The position numbers and the translations under genes are program-made. A stretch of DNA of 64,000 nucleotides from an uncultured Roseovarius sp. (lineage in GTDB: Bacteria > Pseudomonadota > Alphaproteobacteria > Rhodobacterales > Rhodobacteraceae), in the NCBI GenBank assembly GCA_951812895.1, contig OX638333.1:424366-488365 (forward strand). The letters run 5' to 3'. Below are positions 1-10,096 of the stretch, piece by piece (position 1 is the stretch's first letter; each line of letters begins with the position of its first letter). Below the pieces are notes generated by a model. It did not search any database, was not told the origin of the DNA, and saw nothing but the letters and a program-made list of their open reading frames with translations.

Positions 1-206
1 GTGAAAGCGGTGACACCCCGCCAAAACACGCCCATGTCTTCCGCGATCTCGGGCGGCTTCACAAACAAATGTATCAGGAGCGGGTCGAGGCGCTGAAGGA
101 ATTCCAAACCGAAGTCACTGCCAGAAACTTCCCCTATGGGCCGCAGTCAGTCTCCATGCACGACGGCGAGATGGCCAAACTGCAAGAGGCGCTCGACAAA
201 CTCTGA
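1..206 (+). CDS. panB: Probable 3-methyl-2-oxobutanoate hydroxymethyltransferase, C-terminal end (partial)
   Basis: The window opens inside a plus-strand reading frame (codons in phase with base 3) that stops with TGA at 204-206. About 67 residues are visible. They contain PPKHAHVFRDLG, then a helix, then EVTARNFPYGPQSV, which resembles the C-terminal end of PanB (ketopantoate hydroxymethyltransferase, first step of pantothenate synthesis). The active site lies outside the window. The call therefore rests on the tail motif alone and is moderate. Confidence 0.5.
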   Translation, partial: ESGDTPPKHAHVFRDLGRLHKQMYQERVEALKEFQTEVTARNFPYGPQSVSMHDGEMAKLQEALDKL

Positions 207-236
207 CGCCCCACCTGGCTGCATCCCATCCATTTT

Positions 237-260
237 GGGTATTTCCGGCAAGAAAGAAAC
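237..260 (-). repeat. Dispersed TTTCTTGC...AAATACCC element, copy 1
   Basis: Read on the minus strand this is GTTTCTTTCTTGC followed by CGGAAATACCC. It lies just after the panB-like stop and matches further copies at 395-420, 24759-24784, 42848-42870 and 52551-52573. Confidence 0.55.
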
Positions 261-394
261 AAGGCCGAAGCACCCTGACTGAACACCTGATTAAGGACGT
301 CCGCCAGGGCAGCTTCTTCCTTGCGCGGTCATCGGCTCCCCAGCCTGTACCGCGCATTCAGAGTGTGCTGATTCTGGTTAACAAAATCTTGCGG

Positions 395-420
395 CTTCTT
401 TCTTGCTGAAAATACCCAAT
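395..420 (+). repeat. Dispersed TTTCTTGC...AAATACCC element, copy 2
   Basis: CTTCTTTCTTGC followed by TGAAAATACCCAAT, in the gap before the minus-strand DUF3592 gene. Copies 1 and 2 face each other about 130 bp apart in a gap (207-446) with no convincing gene. Confidence 0.55.
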
Positions 421-446
421 TCCCGACATCAGCAGCAGGCACAGGC

Positions 447-1190
447 TTATTGGCTGAATTCCGGCCGCTCGCCCACATCGCCCACCCACCAGGCGCGTTT
501 CACGCCCTGGTAAATTTCAACCGTGTCGCCTGCCCTATACCCGTCCAGATCACGCCCCTTGCGCATCAGGCTTTTACCTTCGCGGCCTCGGCTATCGGTC
601 CAGATCAGGCGGTAACGCGGGCGATTGTTCACTCGGACGCGCATCCGCCGCACCTCTGTTACCGTGGCCTCTTCGCGCACTCCAAACCGCCGCGCACGCA
701 CCGCCGCCACAGCCCATCCCCCGATCAGCCACAGCAGGCCCAGCCAGATCAAACCAAACACAAGCGCGATAATCTGCCCCACCTTCGCACCGGTCCGGTG
801 GCTGCCCTCCGTCAGTTCGGTCGTCTCCGGTTCGGATTCCAGATAAAGCAGGTCAAACTCACCGCCAACTTCAGCCCGGTTATACTCAGACGATCCGGCC
901 GTGCGCTTGACCGAAATCGCCTCACCAACCTGCGTCGTGAACTCCAGCCCCAGCCAATAGGTCACCGTCCGATCCCCATCGGAATCCGTGCTCTCGGTAA
1001 AGTATTTCTCCACCACAACCGCCGTCGCCTCCCGCCCTTCGGTCTCGAACCGTTTGGCAAGGTTCAGGCTCAGCTGCGAAATCAGCGTCGCGATCAGCAT
1101 CAGCACCGTCAGAATGATCACAATCCACCCGCCCATCTTCCAGAACAGGCGAAAAAACGAAACCGGATGGCGCGGAATGGTCAATGTCAT
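447..1190 (-). CDS. DUF3592-type membrane protein
   Basis: A 247-residue protein starting at the ATG at 1190 (MTLTIPRHPV). The open frame runs much further upstream, but that part is only a shadow of valS. There are two hydrophobic segments, at about residues 19-40 and 138-165. Between and after them lie two similar beta-rich soluble parts (ATAVVVEKYF... and ATVTEVRRMR...), the usual layout of DUF3592 proteins. The C-terminal part ends KRAWWVGDVGERPEFSQ. The molecular function of the family is unknown. It is divergent from valS, so the 126 bp between them should hold both promoters. Confidence 0.65.
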   Translation of the reverse strand: MTLTIPRHPVSFFRLFWKMGGWIVIILTVLMLIATLISQLSLNLAKRFETEGREATAVVVEKYFTESTDSDGDRTVTYWLGLEFTTQVGEAISVKRTAGSSEYNRAEVGGEFDLLYLESEPETTELTEGSHRTGAKVGQIIALVFGLIWLGLLWLIGGWAVAAVRARRFGVREEATVTEVRRMRVRVNNRPRYRLIWTDSRGREGKSLMRKGRDLDGYRAGDTVEIYQGVKRAWWVGDVGERPEFSQ

Positions 1191-1316
1191 ACACCCCAGA
1201 CTGGTCCAATCCGCCCCCCAAAGACAAGCCCCTGTCGCTAACCGCTTCACCTTGGCCCGCACATTCGTTATTCGGGGCGCAACAGCACGGGACTTACGCA
1301 CAAGGATCGCAAAAAG

Positions 1317-4300
1317 ATGGCGATGGACAAGACATTCGATGCAGCCGCGGCCGAGGGCCGGATTTACGAGGCATGGGAAAATTCGGGCAGCTTTGCCGCC
1401 GGGGCCAATGCGCGCGAGGGCGCAAAGCCTTTCTCGATCATGATCCCGCCCCCCAATGTGACCGGCTCGCTGCATATGGGTCATGCCTTCAACAACACAT
1501 TGCAGGATATCCTGATCCGCTGGCACCGCATGCGCGGGTTCGACACGCTCTGGCAACCCGGCACAGACCACGCCGGTATCGCCACCCAGATGGTGACAGA
1601 GCGCGATATGGCCGACAACGGCGAACCCACACGCACCGAGATGGGCCGCGAAGCGTTCGAGAAACGCGTCTGGCAGCAGAAAATCAAATCCCGCGGTACC
1701 ATCATCGGCCAGTTGAAACGCCTCGGCGCCTCCTGCGACTGGTCGCGCGAGGCCTTTACCATGTCCGGTGCCCCCTCTGCGCCAGAGGGCGAAGAGGGCA
1801 ATTTCCACGACGCCGTGATCAAGGTCTTTGTTGATATGTACAACAAGGGGCTGATCTATCGCGGCAAGCGACTGGTCAACTGGGACCCGCATTTTGAAAC
1901 CGCAATTTCCGATCTTGAGGTCGAGAATACCGAGGTGCCGGGGCATATGTGGCACTTCAAATATCCGCTCGCGGGTGGTGCAACCTATACCTATGTTGAA
2001 AAGGATGAGGACGGGAATGTCATCCTTGAGGAGGAGCGCGATTATATCTCCATCGCCACCACCCGGCCCGAAACAATGCTTGGCGATGGCGCGGTGGCGG
2101 TTCATCCGTCGGATGAACGGTATGCGCCAATCGTCGGGAAACTCTGCGAAATCCCGGTGGGTCCAAAAGAGCACCGCCGCCTGATCCCGATCGTCACCGA
2201 TGACTACCCCGATCCACATTTCGGCTCGGGCGCGGTCAAGATCACCGGCGCGCATGACTTCAATGACTACGCTGTCGCCGCGCGCGGCGGCATCCCGATG
2301 TACCGGCTGATGGACACCAAAGGGGCCATGCGGGCCGATGGTGCGCCTTATGCCGAAATGGCCGAGATCGCCATGGCCGTTGCCAAGGGTGAGCGCGAGC
2401 TTTCGGAGGCCGAAGCCGACACCATCAACCTTGTCCCCGATGACCTGCGCGGACTCGACCGGTTTGAGGCGCGCAAACGGGTTATTGACCAGATCACCAG
2501 TGAAGGTTTGGCGGTGATGGTCGAGGTTCCGGACGAAGATGTGGATAACTCCGACGATGGTTCGGAATCTGCAACCAAATGGGTTCCACTTGTGGATAAC
2601 AAGCCAATCATGCAGCCGTTTGGGGACCGCTCAAAAGTGGTGATCGAGCCGATGCTGACCGATCAATGGTTCGTCTACACCGATAAAATCGTAGGCCCGG
2701 CTATTGAGGCGGTCAAATCCGGCGAAACCCGGATCATGCCAGAGGCGGATCGCAAGGTTTATTTCCATTGGCTTGAGAATATCGAGCCATGGTGCATTTC
2801 TCGGCAATTGTGGTGGGGGCACCAGATTCCGGTTTGGTATGGGCCAAAAATAGTTAAGTTGTCTGGAGACGATTTTGAGCTTGATATCTCATACGCTACA
2901 GAGCAATTCTGCGGCTCGAACGAAGTTGAAGCAATTGATTTAGCTGAGAAGTTCTATGGGGCAAAGGTGCGGACCTTTGACACACAAAAAGAGGCTTTCG
3001 AAGCTGCGTCCAGCGTCGGAGAAATAGAATTTTTTCCGATTTGGCGCGACCCCGACGTCCTGGACACCTGGTTTTCTTCCGGCCTTTGGCCCATCGGCAC
3101 GCTTGGCTGGCCCGAGGATACCGATGAACTCAAAAAATACTTCCCCACCAGTGTCTTGATCACCGGCTTTGACATCATCTTCTTCTGGGTCGCCCGGATG
3201 ATGATGATGCAATACGCCGTGGTTGGCGAAAAACCGTTCTCTGACGTCTATGTGCATGCCCTTGTCCGTGATGAGAAGGGCAAGAAAATGTCCAAGAGTC
3301 TCGGCAATGTACTCGACCCTCTTGAACTGATCGATGAATACGGCGCCGACGCGGTACGCTTCACATTGACGGCAATGGCGGCAATGGGACGAGACCTGAA
3401 GCTCTCCACCCAACGCATTGCAGGGTATCGCAATTTCGGAACTAAGCTATGGAACGCCGCCCGTTTCGCCGAAATGAATGGTGCGGTTGGCCACACCGGC
3501 GATACGCCACAACCGAAAGCCACCGTAAACCGCTGGATTCTTGGCGAAACAGCCAAGGCACGGGCCGCCGTCGATTCGTCACTGGCCCAGTACCGTTTTA
3601 ATGACGCCGCCAACACGCTATATGCCTTTGTCTGGGGCAAGGTTTGCGACTGGTATGTCGAGTTCTCCAAGCCGCTCCTGATGGACGCGGATGAGGCGAC
3701 AAAGGCCGAAACACAGGAAACAATGGCCTGGGTGATCGACCAATGCCTGATCCTGCTGCATCCGATCATGCCATTTGTGACTGAAGAACTCTGGGGAACC
3801 CTCGGAGAACGCAGCAAAATGCTGGTTCATGCCGATTGGCCCACATATGGCGAAGACCTGATTGATGCCGAAGCCGACCGCGAAATGAACTGGGCGATTT
3901 CCCTGATCGAGGCGATCCGCTCTGCCCGCCAACAGGTGCATGTGCCTGCGGGTAAATACCTGCCCCTGATCGCAACCCAGCTGAACGATGCGGGTCGCGC
4001 CGCATGGGACCGGAACGAGACGATGATCTCCCGCCTCGCCCGCATTGACGGCCTCAGCGATGCCGATGCCCTGCCCAAGGGCTGTATCACCGTCGCCGTT
4101 GAGGGTGGCAGTTTTGGCATCCCCGTGGCCGACGTGATCGACGTGGCCGAAGAAAAGGCGCGGCTCGAAAAAACCATCGGCAAGCTGGAAAAGGAACTCG
4201 GTGGTTTACGTGGGCGCCTCAACAACCCCAAATTCGTGGCCTCCGCGCCCGAAGAGGTGGTGAACGAGGCCCGCGAAAACCTGGGGCTACGCGAAGAGGA

Positions 4301-4349
4301 AGAGGGCAAACTACGCGCCGCCCTCGACCGGTTGAACGCTCTCGGCTGA
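1317..4349 (+). CDS. valS: Valyl-tRNA synthetase
   Basis: A full-length class I synthetase of 1010 residues that charges tRNA-Val in the cytoplasm. The HIGH-type motif HMGH is at residues 53-56 and KMSKS at 657-661. The tryptophan- and glycine-rich core [18 protein letters not shown] is present, as is a C-terminal coiled-coil arm rich in Glu, Lys and Arg that fits the tRNA-binding arm of ValRS. The ATG at 1317 has AAGGATCG upstream; an ATG two codons later is an alternative. One stretch (about 2841-3045, residues 509-577), between the catalytic halves, is clearly richer in A+T than the rest of the gene. Confidence 0.97.
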   Translation: MAMDKTFDAAAAEGRIYEAWENSGSFAAGANAREGAKPFSIMIPPPNVTGSLHMGHAFNNTLQDILIRWHRMRGFDTLWQPGTDHAGIATQMVTERDMADNGEPTRTEMGREAFEKRVWQQKIKSRGTIIGQLKRLGASCDWSREAFTMSGAPSAPEGEEGNFHDAVIKVFVDMYNKGLIYRGKRLVNWDPHFETAISDLEVENTEVPGHMWHFKYPLAGGATYTYVEKDEDGNVILEEERDYISIATTRPETMLGDGAVAVHPSDERYAPIVGKLCEIPVGPKEHRRLIPIVTDDYPDPHFGSGAVKITGAHDFNDYAVAARGGIPMYRLMDTKGAMRADGAPYAEMAEIAMAVAKGERELSEAEADTINLVPDDLRGLDRFEARKRVIDQITSEGLAVMVEVPDEDVDNSDDGSESATKWVPLVDNKPIMQPFGDRSKVVIEPMLTDQWFVYTDKIVGPAIEAVKSGETRIMPEADRKVYFHWLENIEPWCISRQLWWGHQIPVWYGPKIVKLSGDDFELDISYATEQFCGSNEVEAIDLAEKFYGAKVRTFDTQKEAFEAASSVGEIEFFPIWRDPDVLDTWFSSGLWPIGTLGWPEDTDELKKYFPTSVLITGFDIIFFWVARMMMMQYAVVGEKPFSDVYVHALVRDEKGKKMSKSLGNVLDPLELIDEYGADAVRFTLTAMAAMGRDLKLSTQRIAGYRNFGTKLWNAARFAEMNGAVGHTGDTPQPKATVNRWILGETAKARAAVDSSLAQYRFNDAANTLYAFVWGKVCDWYVEFSKPLLMDADEATKAETQETMAWVIDQCLILLHPIMPFVTEELWGTLGERSKMLVHADWPTYGEDLIDAEADREMNWAISLIEAIRSARQQVHVPAGKYLPLIATQLNDAGRAAWDRNETMISRLARIDGLSDADALPKGCITVAVEGGSFGIPVADVIDVAEEKARLEKTIGKLEKELGGLRGRLNNPKFVASAPEEVVNEARENLGLREEEEGKLRAALDRLNALG

Positions 4350-4363
4350 CCCCAACACAAACC

Positions 4364-4387
4364 GTAGGGTGGGGTTTCACCCCACCA
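4364..4387. repeat. Palindromic repeat, copy 1 (8-bp stem, 3-base loop)
   Basis: GGTGGGGT-TTC-ACCCCACC at 4368-4386, preceded by CCGTA. The same 26-base block recurs at 59305-59330. It sits 15 bp after valS and could act as a terminator-like hairpin, though no T-run follows. The rest of the 220-bp gap up to 4570 shows no gene. Confidence 0.6.
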
Positions 4388-4569
4388 CGCCCGACATCCC
4401 CCCACCGCACGCCGCGTTAACCAATTCACGCAACATTTGATGCTGCACCGTGGCGGTGTACGGGGGGTGCACAGGGGATGTACGGATGTCACCCCCGATT
4501 TCCATGGTTAACCTTCGCACGCGCAGCACCATCTTGCGAAATCTGAGGTAATCGCATTTAGTCGCCCTC

Positions 4570-5679
4570 ATGACCGGTCCCCGCTACACAAAACTCGTCC
4601 AATCCCTGCCCGCCAGTGTGCCATTTGTTGGCCCTGAGCAGCAGGAACGCGCCCGGGGCGCAGAATTCGCTGCGCGCTTAGGTGCCAATGAAAACATCTT
4701 TGGCCCCTCCCCCAAGGCGATCGCGGCCATGCAGGCCGAGACCGTGAATATCTGGAAATACGGCGACCCCACCAGCCACGATCTCAAACAAGCTCTGGCC
4801 GCACAAATGGGTATATCGACCGAAAATATCGTTGTAGGTGAAGGGATTGACGGGCTTTTGGGTTATCTCGCCCGGCTGTTGATCGGGCCCGGCGACGCGG
4901 TGGTGACATCCGACGGGGCCTATCCGACATTCAACTATCACGTGGCTGGCTTTGGCGGGGAAATCCACAAGGTACCCTATCTCCTTGACCACGAAGACCC
5001 TGCCGCATTGTTAACCAAAGCGAAAGAGGTCGGTGCCAAGCTGATCTACATCGCGAATCCCGACAATCCGATGGGAACCTGGCACAAAGGCTCGATTGTT
5101 TCCGCAATGCTGGACCAGCTGCCACCGGGCTGTCTGCTGCTTTTGGACGAGGCATATGTCGAATTCGCGCCCAAAGGCACCGCTGCAGAGGTAGATGTAA
5201 ATGACCCTCGACTGATCAGAATGCGCACCTTTTCAAAGGCATATGGCATGGCCGGCGCGCGCGTTGGTTATGCTGTTGGCGCACCTGACCTGATCCTGAG
5301 TTTCGATAAAATCCGTAACCATTTCGGGATGAACCGTGCTTCGCAGGCTGGTGCTTTGGAAGCTCTTAGCGATTTGAAATGGCTAAATAAAACCCTTGAA
5401 GAGGTCTCTCAATCGCGCGATCGAATTGCCGCTATTGCTGTTGAAAACGGGCTGACACCATTGCCATCAGCAACCAACTTTGTTGCCGTTGATTGTGGCG
5501 AAGATGGTGATTTTGCACGCTTTGTCCTTGCCGTTTTGGTCGCGCGCGGTTTGTTTGTCAGGATGCCATTCGTCGCGCCCCAGGATCGCTGCATTCGCAT
5601 CAGCTGTAGCCGCCCTCAAGATCTTGATATCCTTGCCCAATCCCTTCCCGAGGCACTGGCAGAAGCCCGCCGAAATTAG
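4570..5679 (+). CDS. HisC-like pyridoxal-phosphate aminotransferase (class I/II)
   Basis: A 369-residue fold-type I PLP enzyme. The N-terminal motif RLGANENIFGPSP is the HisC-type substrate and cofactor loop. NPDNPMG and DEAYVEF are present, and the Schiff-base lysine is K223 in RTFSKAYGMAG. The family includes histidinol-phosphate aminotransferase and related aromatic or prephenate aminotransferases. The sequence alone does not separate these, and no his gene is nearby, so no symbol is given. The start ATG at 4570 follows a gap holding a palindromic repeat. A small membrane protein gene follows 52 bp downstream. Confidence 0.85.
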   Translation: MTGPRYTKLVQSLPASVPFVGPEQQERARGAEFAARLGANENIFGPSPKAIAAMQAETVNIWKYGDPTSHDLKQALAAQMGISTENIVVGEGIDGLLGYLARLLIGPGDAVVTSDGAYPTFNYHVAGFGGEIHKVPYLLDHEDPAALLTKAKEVGAKLIYIANPDNPMGTWHKGSIVSAMLDQLPPGCLLLLDEAYVEFAPKGTAAEVDVNDPRLIRMRTFSKAYGMAGARVGYAVGAPDLILSFDKIRNHFGMNRASQAGALEALSDLKWLNKTLEEVSQSRDRIAAIAVENGLTPLPSATNFVAVDCGEDGDFARFVLAVLVARGLFVRMPFVAPQDRCIRISCSRPQDLDILAQSLPEALAEARRN

Positions 5680-5731
5680 GGCTCGCCAAAATGAGAGCTG
5701 ACAGCGCAGCCGTCTGCGCTACATTCGTCTT

Positions 5732-5908
5732 ATGAAGCGAGGCAACCTACCCAAAGCACCCAACTACACCAACGCCGCTCTGGTCATGGGGTTGGTGAAT
5801 TTACTATGGATTTTCATGACTTTGTGGGCATTGTTCGGACTGCCGGTCGTGCTGGGTCTGAGCTATCTTCTCAACCTTTTGATCACCCGGATTGGCGCCC
5901 GCGCCTGA
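5732..5908 (+). CDS. Small membrane protein (58 residues), unknown
   Basis: Starts MKRGNLPKAPNYTNAAL and carries one long hydrophobic stretch, or two adjacent ones, at residues 16-52 before a basic end (ITRIGARA). It lies 52 bp after the aminotransferase on the same strand and may be cotranscribed. Its stop at 5908 is only 4 bp from the convergent stop of the next gene. I do not recognise a named family. Charge distribution and hydrophobicity suggest a real inner-membrane protein. Confidence 0.55.
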   Translation: MKRGNLPKAPNYTNAALVMGLVNLLWIFMTLWALFGLPVVLGLSYLLNLLITRIGARA

Positions 5909-5912
5909 CGAC

Positions 5913-7109
5913 TCAACCCTCTGCTACCACTGCCGCCGCTACCTCTAGCGCACTGGTTCCATGTGGTATTTCCAACGCAGTTAACCCGGCCTGCACTGAT
6001 GCAAGCATCCCCAAAACCATATGAGCATTCACATGCCCCATATGTCCAAACCGGAAGAAACCATCGCCTTCGGGATCTGTTCTATTCGCCATGCCCAAGC
6101 CAATTCCAAGCGTCACACCCGTATTCTGCTCCAGCCATGACCGAAGTCTCGTCCCATCTGGCGACGACAGGCTGAGCGAAGTCACGGCACGGCTGCGATA
6201 ATAGGGATCATCCACGTTAAGACGCAGCGCACCCCCCTGTCCCCATTTTTCGCAAGCTGCCCATATCGCGCTTGCGAGCTGTTCATGCCGCGCCCAGACG
6301 ACTTCGACCCCTTCGTCATGAATCATATCCAGCGCGGTGCGAAGACCATAGAGATGGTGCGTCGGGGCGGTTCCTCCAAAATACTGAACAAACCTCTCTG
6401 GATTGGTTCTTGGGTTCCAGTCCCAATAGGCACTTACCCGTTCAAGTTTGCTTCGCTTCGCAGCGGCTTTGCCATTGAAAAAAACAAATCCCAGCCCCGG
6501 CGGCACCATAAATCCCTTCTGACTGGCTGCAACAGCGACATCAACGCCCCAGTTGTCCATCTCGAAGCGGTCACATCCCATCGATGCGATGCAATCTACC
6601 ATCAAAAGCGCCGGGTGCCCGGTTGTATCCAATGCGTCCCTGAGTGCCGGGATATCGTTGCGTATCGAACTTGACGTGTCTACATGAGTGGTCAATATCG
6701 CTTTGATTTCATGGGATTTGTCAGCTTTCAATGTGGCCGCAACACGCTCTGCATCAACAGGACTGCTTTTGCCGAAATCCATAAGTTCAACTTCGATGCC
6801 TAGCCCGCGTGCCATGGTCGCCCAACCATGACCAAACCAACCGGTGGACGGTACCAGAACCTTGTCTCCAGACTTCAATACGTTTGAGAGTGACGCCTCC
6901 CACGCACCATGGCCGTTACAAATATAGATGGCGACCTGGCCATTAGTTCGTGCCACACGCGCCAGATCGGGTATCAGCCCCTGAGTAAGCTCAAGCAGTT
7001 CCCCCTCATAGATGTTCGGAGCGGCCCGATGCATCGCCTGCAACACGGCATCGGGCATCACTGACGGGCCAGGAATGGCCAAATAGGGACGCCCTGTAGA
7101 AAGAGTCAT
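5913..7109 (-). CDS. Class V PLP aminotransferase, alanine/serine-glyoxylate aminotransferase family
   Basis: A 398-residue protein. The family signature starts YLAIPGPSVMP. GHGAWEASLSNVL forms the phosphate-binding part, VDCIASMG carries the cofactor-binding aspartate and K198 (AASQKGFM) is the Schiff-base lysine. This family moves amino groups between alanine or serine and glyoxylate, typical of glycine/serine metabolism. The ATG at 7109 is preferred over one ten codons upstream because GGGAAAGG lies about 10 bases ahead of it and the conserved part begins there. The exact substrate cannot be told from sequence. Confidence 0.85.
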   Translation of the reverse strand: MTLSTGRPYLAIPGPSVMPDAVLQAMHRAAPNIYEGELLELTQGLIPDLARVARTNGQVAIYICNGHGAWEASLSNVLKSGDKVLVPSTGWFGHGWATMARGLGIEVELMDFGKSSPVDAERVAATLKADKSHEIKAILTTHVDTSSSIRNDIPALRDALDTTGHPALLMVDCIASMGCDRFEMDNWGVDVAVAASQKGFMVPPGLGFVFFNGKAAAKRSKLERVSAYWDWNPRTNPERFVQYFGGTAPTHHLYGLRTALDMIHDEGVEVVWARHEQLASAIWAACEKWGQGGALRLNVDDPYYRSRAVTSLSLSSPDGTRLRSWLEQNTGVTLGIGLGMANRTDPEGDGFFRFGHMGHVNAHMVLGMLASVQAGLTALEIPHGTSALEVAAAVVAEG

Positions 7110-7260
7110 ATCGCAGCCTTTCCCGATTAGTTGGCCCAAACTCTACGCCCGTGGCCCGTGCCGTCAATTCCTCATCTCCGGCTTGCCACGGGTCACGCAT
7201 CCCCCTACATGGGTGCGATACCGCATTACTGGCGGTTCAAACGGAGCGCAGAACCAAAAA

Positions 7261-7944
7261 ATGAAGCTTTTCAAACGGATTACCGATTGGGAACGTAATC
7301 TGCGCGCGTCCTATAACGTGGATCTCTCCACGCCAGAAAACCGCCGTAAAGCGCATATTTACAATCTCTGGTTCGATCACGCGGTTCTACGTAAATTCTG
7401 GACCAATTTTTACGAGGTGGCACCCGGTGTTTACCGTTCAAACCAGCCAACGCATGAACGCTTTGTCAAACTAAAGGAAAAAGGGTTCAAAACCGTTCTC
7501 AACCTGCGTGGGGCGGCTGGTGCTGCGCATTTTCTGGTCGAGCAGGAAAGCTGTCAGGAACTTGGCCTGACCTTGGTCAACGTCACGCTTCACGCCCGCT
7601 TTGCGGCGCCCAAAGAGGATATTCAGGCCGTCATTCGCGCCTTTCGTGAAATTGAAAAGCCCTTTGTCATGCATTGTAAATCTGGGGCCGACCGGGCTGG
7701 ATTTGCCTCTGTACTTTATTTGCTTGTGATCGAGGGGCGACCTCTTTCTGAGGCACGTAAGATGCTGAATATCAAATACATTCATCTGAAATGGAGCAAA
7801 ACAGGCGTGCTTGGCCATATCCTCGACCTTTACGAGGCGCGCAATGATGAGAGCCCCATTTCTTTCGAAGACTGGATCGATACGGAATACGACAATATGG
7901 AAGCGCAGAAAAGCTTTGAGGCAACCCACAAGCCCTGGTTCTAG
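7261..7944 (+). CDS. Tyrosine/dual-specificity phosphatase-like protein
   Basis: A 227-residue protein with the CX5R phosphatase loop HCKSGADRAG (Cys139, Arg145). Before it are GVYRSNQPTHERF and KTVLNLRG, which is the arrangement of DSP-type phosphatases. The N-terminal 50 residues are basic and specific to this protein. Its substrate is unknown. The stop codon overlaps the convergent glycosyltransferase stop: the CTAG at 7941-7944 supplies both. Confidence 0.8.
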   Translation: MKLFKRITDWERNLRASYNVDLSTPENRRKAHIYNLWFDHAVLRKFWTNFYEVAPGVYRSNQPTHERFVKLKEKGFKTVLNLRGAAGAAHFLVEQESCQELGLTLVNVTLHARFAAPKEDIQAVIRAFREIEKPFVMHCKSGADRAGFASVLYLLVIEGRPLSEARKMLNIKYIHLKWSKTGVLGHILDLYEARNDESPISFEDWIDTEYDNMEAQKSFEATHKPWF

Positions 7945-8612
7945 TACCGCCGCGAAAGATCGTCGGGGTCTGCACCCAGGAAGTATTTGGAAAGTAAAGA
8001 CAAGTTTCGAAATCCACGACGAAACCAGCCTTCTCCTTCATATTTTTCAGCACTGGTTGAAATCGTCGCTGGCAAAACACTAAGACGTTTTTTTAGCGAA
8101 CGAACGATCGCCACATCCTCCATGAGCACAATGTCAGGATATCCGCCAATTTGGTCATATTCTTTGCGTCGGATCAAAAGCGCCTGATCACCATAGGGAA
8201 GGCCAAGGTATCGAGATCGGAAATTCGCCCACATAGAGACAAATCGCGGGGCTAATCCAGCTTTGTCGAAACTCAATTTGAAGAATCCAGGCCGACCACA
8301 GGGAAGGTGTGATTTAACGCAGCCAGACCAACCAGTTGGCAAAACGCAATCTGCATGCAGAAACAAAATCCACTCTCCCTGTGCCACCTCCCCACCCCGA
8401 CGCAACTGACCACCGCGCGATGGCGGACCCGATACCAGTTTCGCACCGGCTGCGTCAGCAATCAAAAGGGTTTCGTCCTGCGATCCCCCATCTGAAATCA
8501 CCAGTTCGCGGATCAGACCACACTCCACCCCTTCGGTAAGCGCCGGCAAAGAACGCTCCAATGCGCGCGCTGCGTTCAGCGTCGGGATCACCACCGAAAG
8601 TTTCGCGCGCAT
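7941..8612 (-). CDS. Family 2 glycosyltransferase, TIGR04283-like
   Basis: A 223-residue GT-A fold protein. The N-terminus KLSVVIPTLNAARALERSL is the nucleotide-sugar binding strand. ELVISDGGSQDET and ILFLHADCVLP (the metal-binding acidic motif) follow, and YGDQALLIRR and LMEDV lie further on. TIGR04283 proteins are often named after arsenosugar biosynthesis, but no arsenic methylation gene lies next to it, so the substrate is open. The ATG at 8612 was chosen because the conserved strand begins there, although the open frame continues upstream. Confidence 0.75.
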   Translation of the reverse strand: MRAKLSVVIPTLNAARALERSLPALTEGVECGLIRELVISDGGSQDETLLIADAAGAKLVSGPPSRGGQLRRGGEVAQGEWILFLHADCVLPTGWSGCVKSHLPCGRPGFFKLSFDKAGLAPRFVSMWANFRSRYLGLPYGDQALLIRRKEYDQIGGYPDIVLMEDVAIVRSLKKRLSVLPATISTSAEKYEGEGWFRRGFRNLSLLSKYFLGADPDDLSRRY

Positions 8613-8678
8613 CTCTACACCCCTGTTGCACCTGCTTTCGAGACCTATATTACATGCACAGCAACAGTGGGACAGCGG

Positions 8679-9407
8679 ATGACACGCACGATCTGGGAAA
8701 TCTCCGGCAGTGATGCCAACAGCTTTTTGCAGGGTTTGATCACCAATGATGTGGATCGCATTGATCAAGGGTTGGTTTACGCGGCGCTTCTGACGCCTCA
8801 GGGCAAGTATATTGCTGATTTTTTCCTCCTGCGCCGGGCTGATGTAATCCTGCTGGATGTAAAGTCTGATATCTCCGATAGCCTGTTTCAACGGCTTTCA
8901 ATGTATCGCCTGCGCGCAGATGTGACTATTGAGGAGAGTCCTATTAAGGTTCTGTGCGGCACCTCAGCCCGACCTGAAGGTGCTTTGGCTGATCCAAGAC
9001 ACCCAGACCTTGGTTGGCGGCTATACAGTGCCGAAGAAGGGACAGACGGAACCGATTTCGACGCGATCCGCGTCACTCATTGTGTGCCGGAAACGGGAAT
9101 AGAGCTTACCCCGGATAGTTTCATACTCGAAGCGGGGTTCGAGAGGCTGAATGGTGTGGATTTCCGGAAGGGATGCTATGTTGGTCAGGAAGTTACTGCC
9201 CGGATGAAGCACAAGACCGAGCTACGCAAAGGGTTGGCAGTGGTTGAGATCACAGGAACAGCACCGGTTGGCTCCGAAATACAAAACAACGGAAAAGCGG
9301 CCGGCACTTTATTTACCCAGTCGGGTGGCAGCGCAATCGCATATTTACGCTTTGATCGCGCCAAAGGAACCATGCGGGCAGGGGATGCCACACTCCAGCT
9401 CCCGTAG
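8679..9407 (+). CDS. ygfZ: YgfZ/GcvT-domain folate-binding protein (Fe-S cluster repair)
   Basis: A 242-residue protein with the YgfZ signature KGCYVGQE (Cys166). The N-terminal folate-binding part reads FLQGLITNDV...ALLTPQGKYIADF. YgfZ helps maintain Fe-S enzymes, including the tRNA methylthiotransferase MiaB. The ATG at 8679 matches the usual N-terminus (MTRTIW-ISG); an in-frame GTG lies four codons upstream. It is divergent from the glycosyltransferase, with 66 bp between them. Confidence 0.85.
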   Translation: MTRTIWEISGSDANSFLQGLITNDVDRIDQGLVYAALLTPQGKYIADFFLLRRADVILLDVKSDISDSLFQRLSMYRLRADVTIEESPIKVLCGTSARPEGALADPRHPDLGWRLYSAEEGTDGTDFDAIRVTHCVPETGIELTPDSFILEAGFERLNGVDFRKGCYVGQEVTARMKHKTELRKGLAVVEITGTAPVGSEIQNNGKAAGTLFTQSGGSAIAYLRFDRAKGTMRAGDATLQLP

Positions 9408-9427
9408 ACCGCCAGCTAAAACCCGCG

Positions 9428-9991
9428 TTAAGCCCGTTCAGAATATTCCATCGTTTCGGTGTTGACGATAATATCTTCGTCCTGACCCACGAACGGCGGG
9501 ACCATAACCTTTACGCCATTATCAAGGATTGCTGGCTTAAAGCTGTTGGCGGCTGTCTGACCTTTGACCACGGGCTCTGTTTCGACAATGCGACAGGTCA
9601 CTTTTTGCGGCACCGTGGCATTCAGCGCCTCGTTTTCATAAAACTCAACGACGATGGTCATGCCATCCTGCAAAAACGGACGGCGCTCACCCAACAATTC
9701 GGCAGGCAGTTCGATTTGTTCATAGGTTTCGGCATCCATAAACACCAGCATTCCATCATTTTCATACAGAAATTGCTGGTCTTTCTGTTCCAGCCTCACC
9801 CGCTCAACCTTGTCCGCACTACGGAAACGCTCGTTCAGTTTGGAGCCATTACGCAGGTTGCGCAGTTCTACCTGGGCGAAAGCGCCACCCTTGCCGGGCT
9901 TCACATGATCGACCTTAACCGCACTCCACAGACCTTCATTATGCTCCAGAACATTCCCTGGTCTGATTTCATTTCCATTGATCTTTGGCAT
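9428..9991 (-). CDS. efp: Elongation factor P
   Basis: A 187-residue translation factor that relieves ribosome stalling at polyproline stretches. All three beta-barrel domains are present. The tip loop KPGKGGAF carries K34, the position modified in many bacteria. No modification enzyme gene is visible nearby. The start at 9991 ([12 protein letters not shown]) fits the family. It lies 21 bp from the convergent ygfZ stop. Confidence 0.95.
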   Translation of the reverse strand: MPKINGNEIRPGNVLEHNEGLWSAVKVDHVKPGKGGAFAQVELRNLRNGSKLNERFRSADKVERVRLEQKDQQFLYENDGMLVFMDAETYEQIELPAELLGERRPFLQDGMTIVVEFYENEALNATVPQKVTCRIVETEPVVKGQTAANSFKPAILDNGVKVMVPPFVGQDEDIIVNTETMEYSERA

Positions 9992-10096
9992 TGTGTCTAA
10001 ACCATGGCAAAAGGTTGATTGAAATTTGATGAACCCTATATCTGGGGATGTGTTCCCTGGCAAGACAACGATATCTCGTGCTGCACCTGCAGAATG

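Noticed and set aside
1191-2255. Long minus-strand frame upstream of the DUF3592 start
   Set aside because: It lies entirely opposite valS and its translation has no family-like features. The DUF3592 protein begins at 1190.
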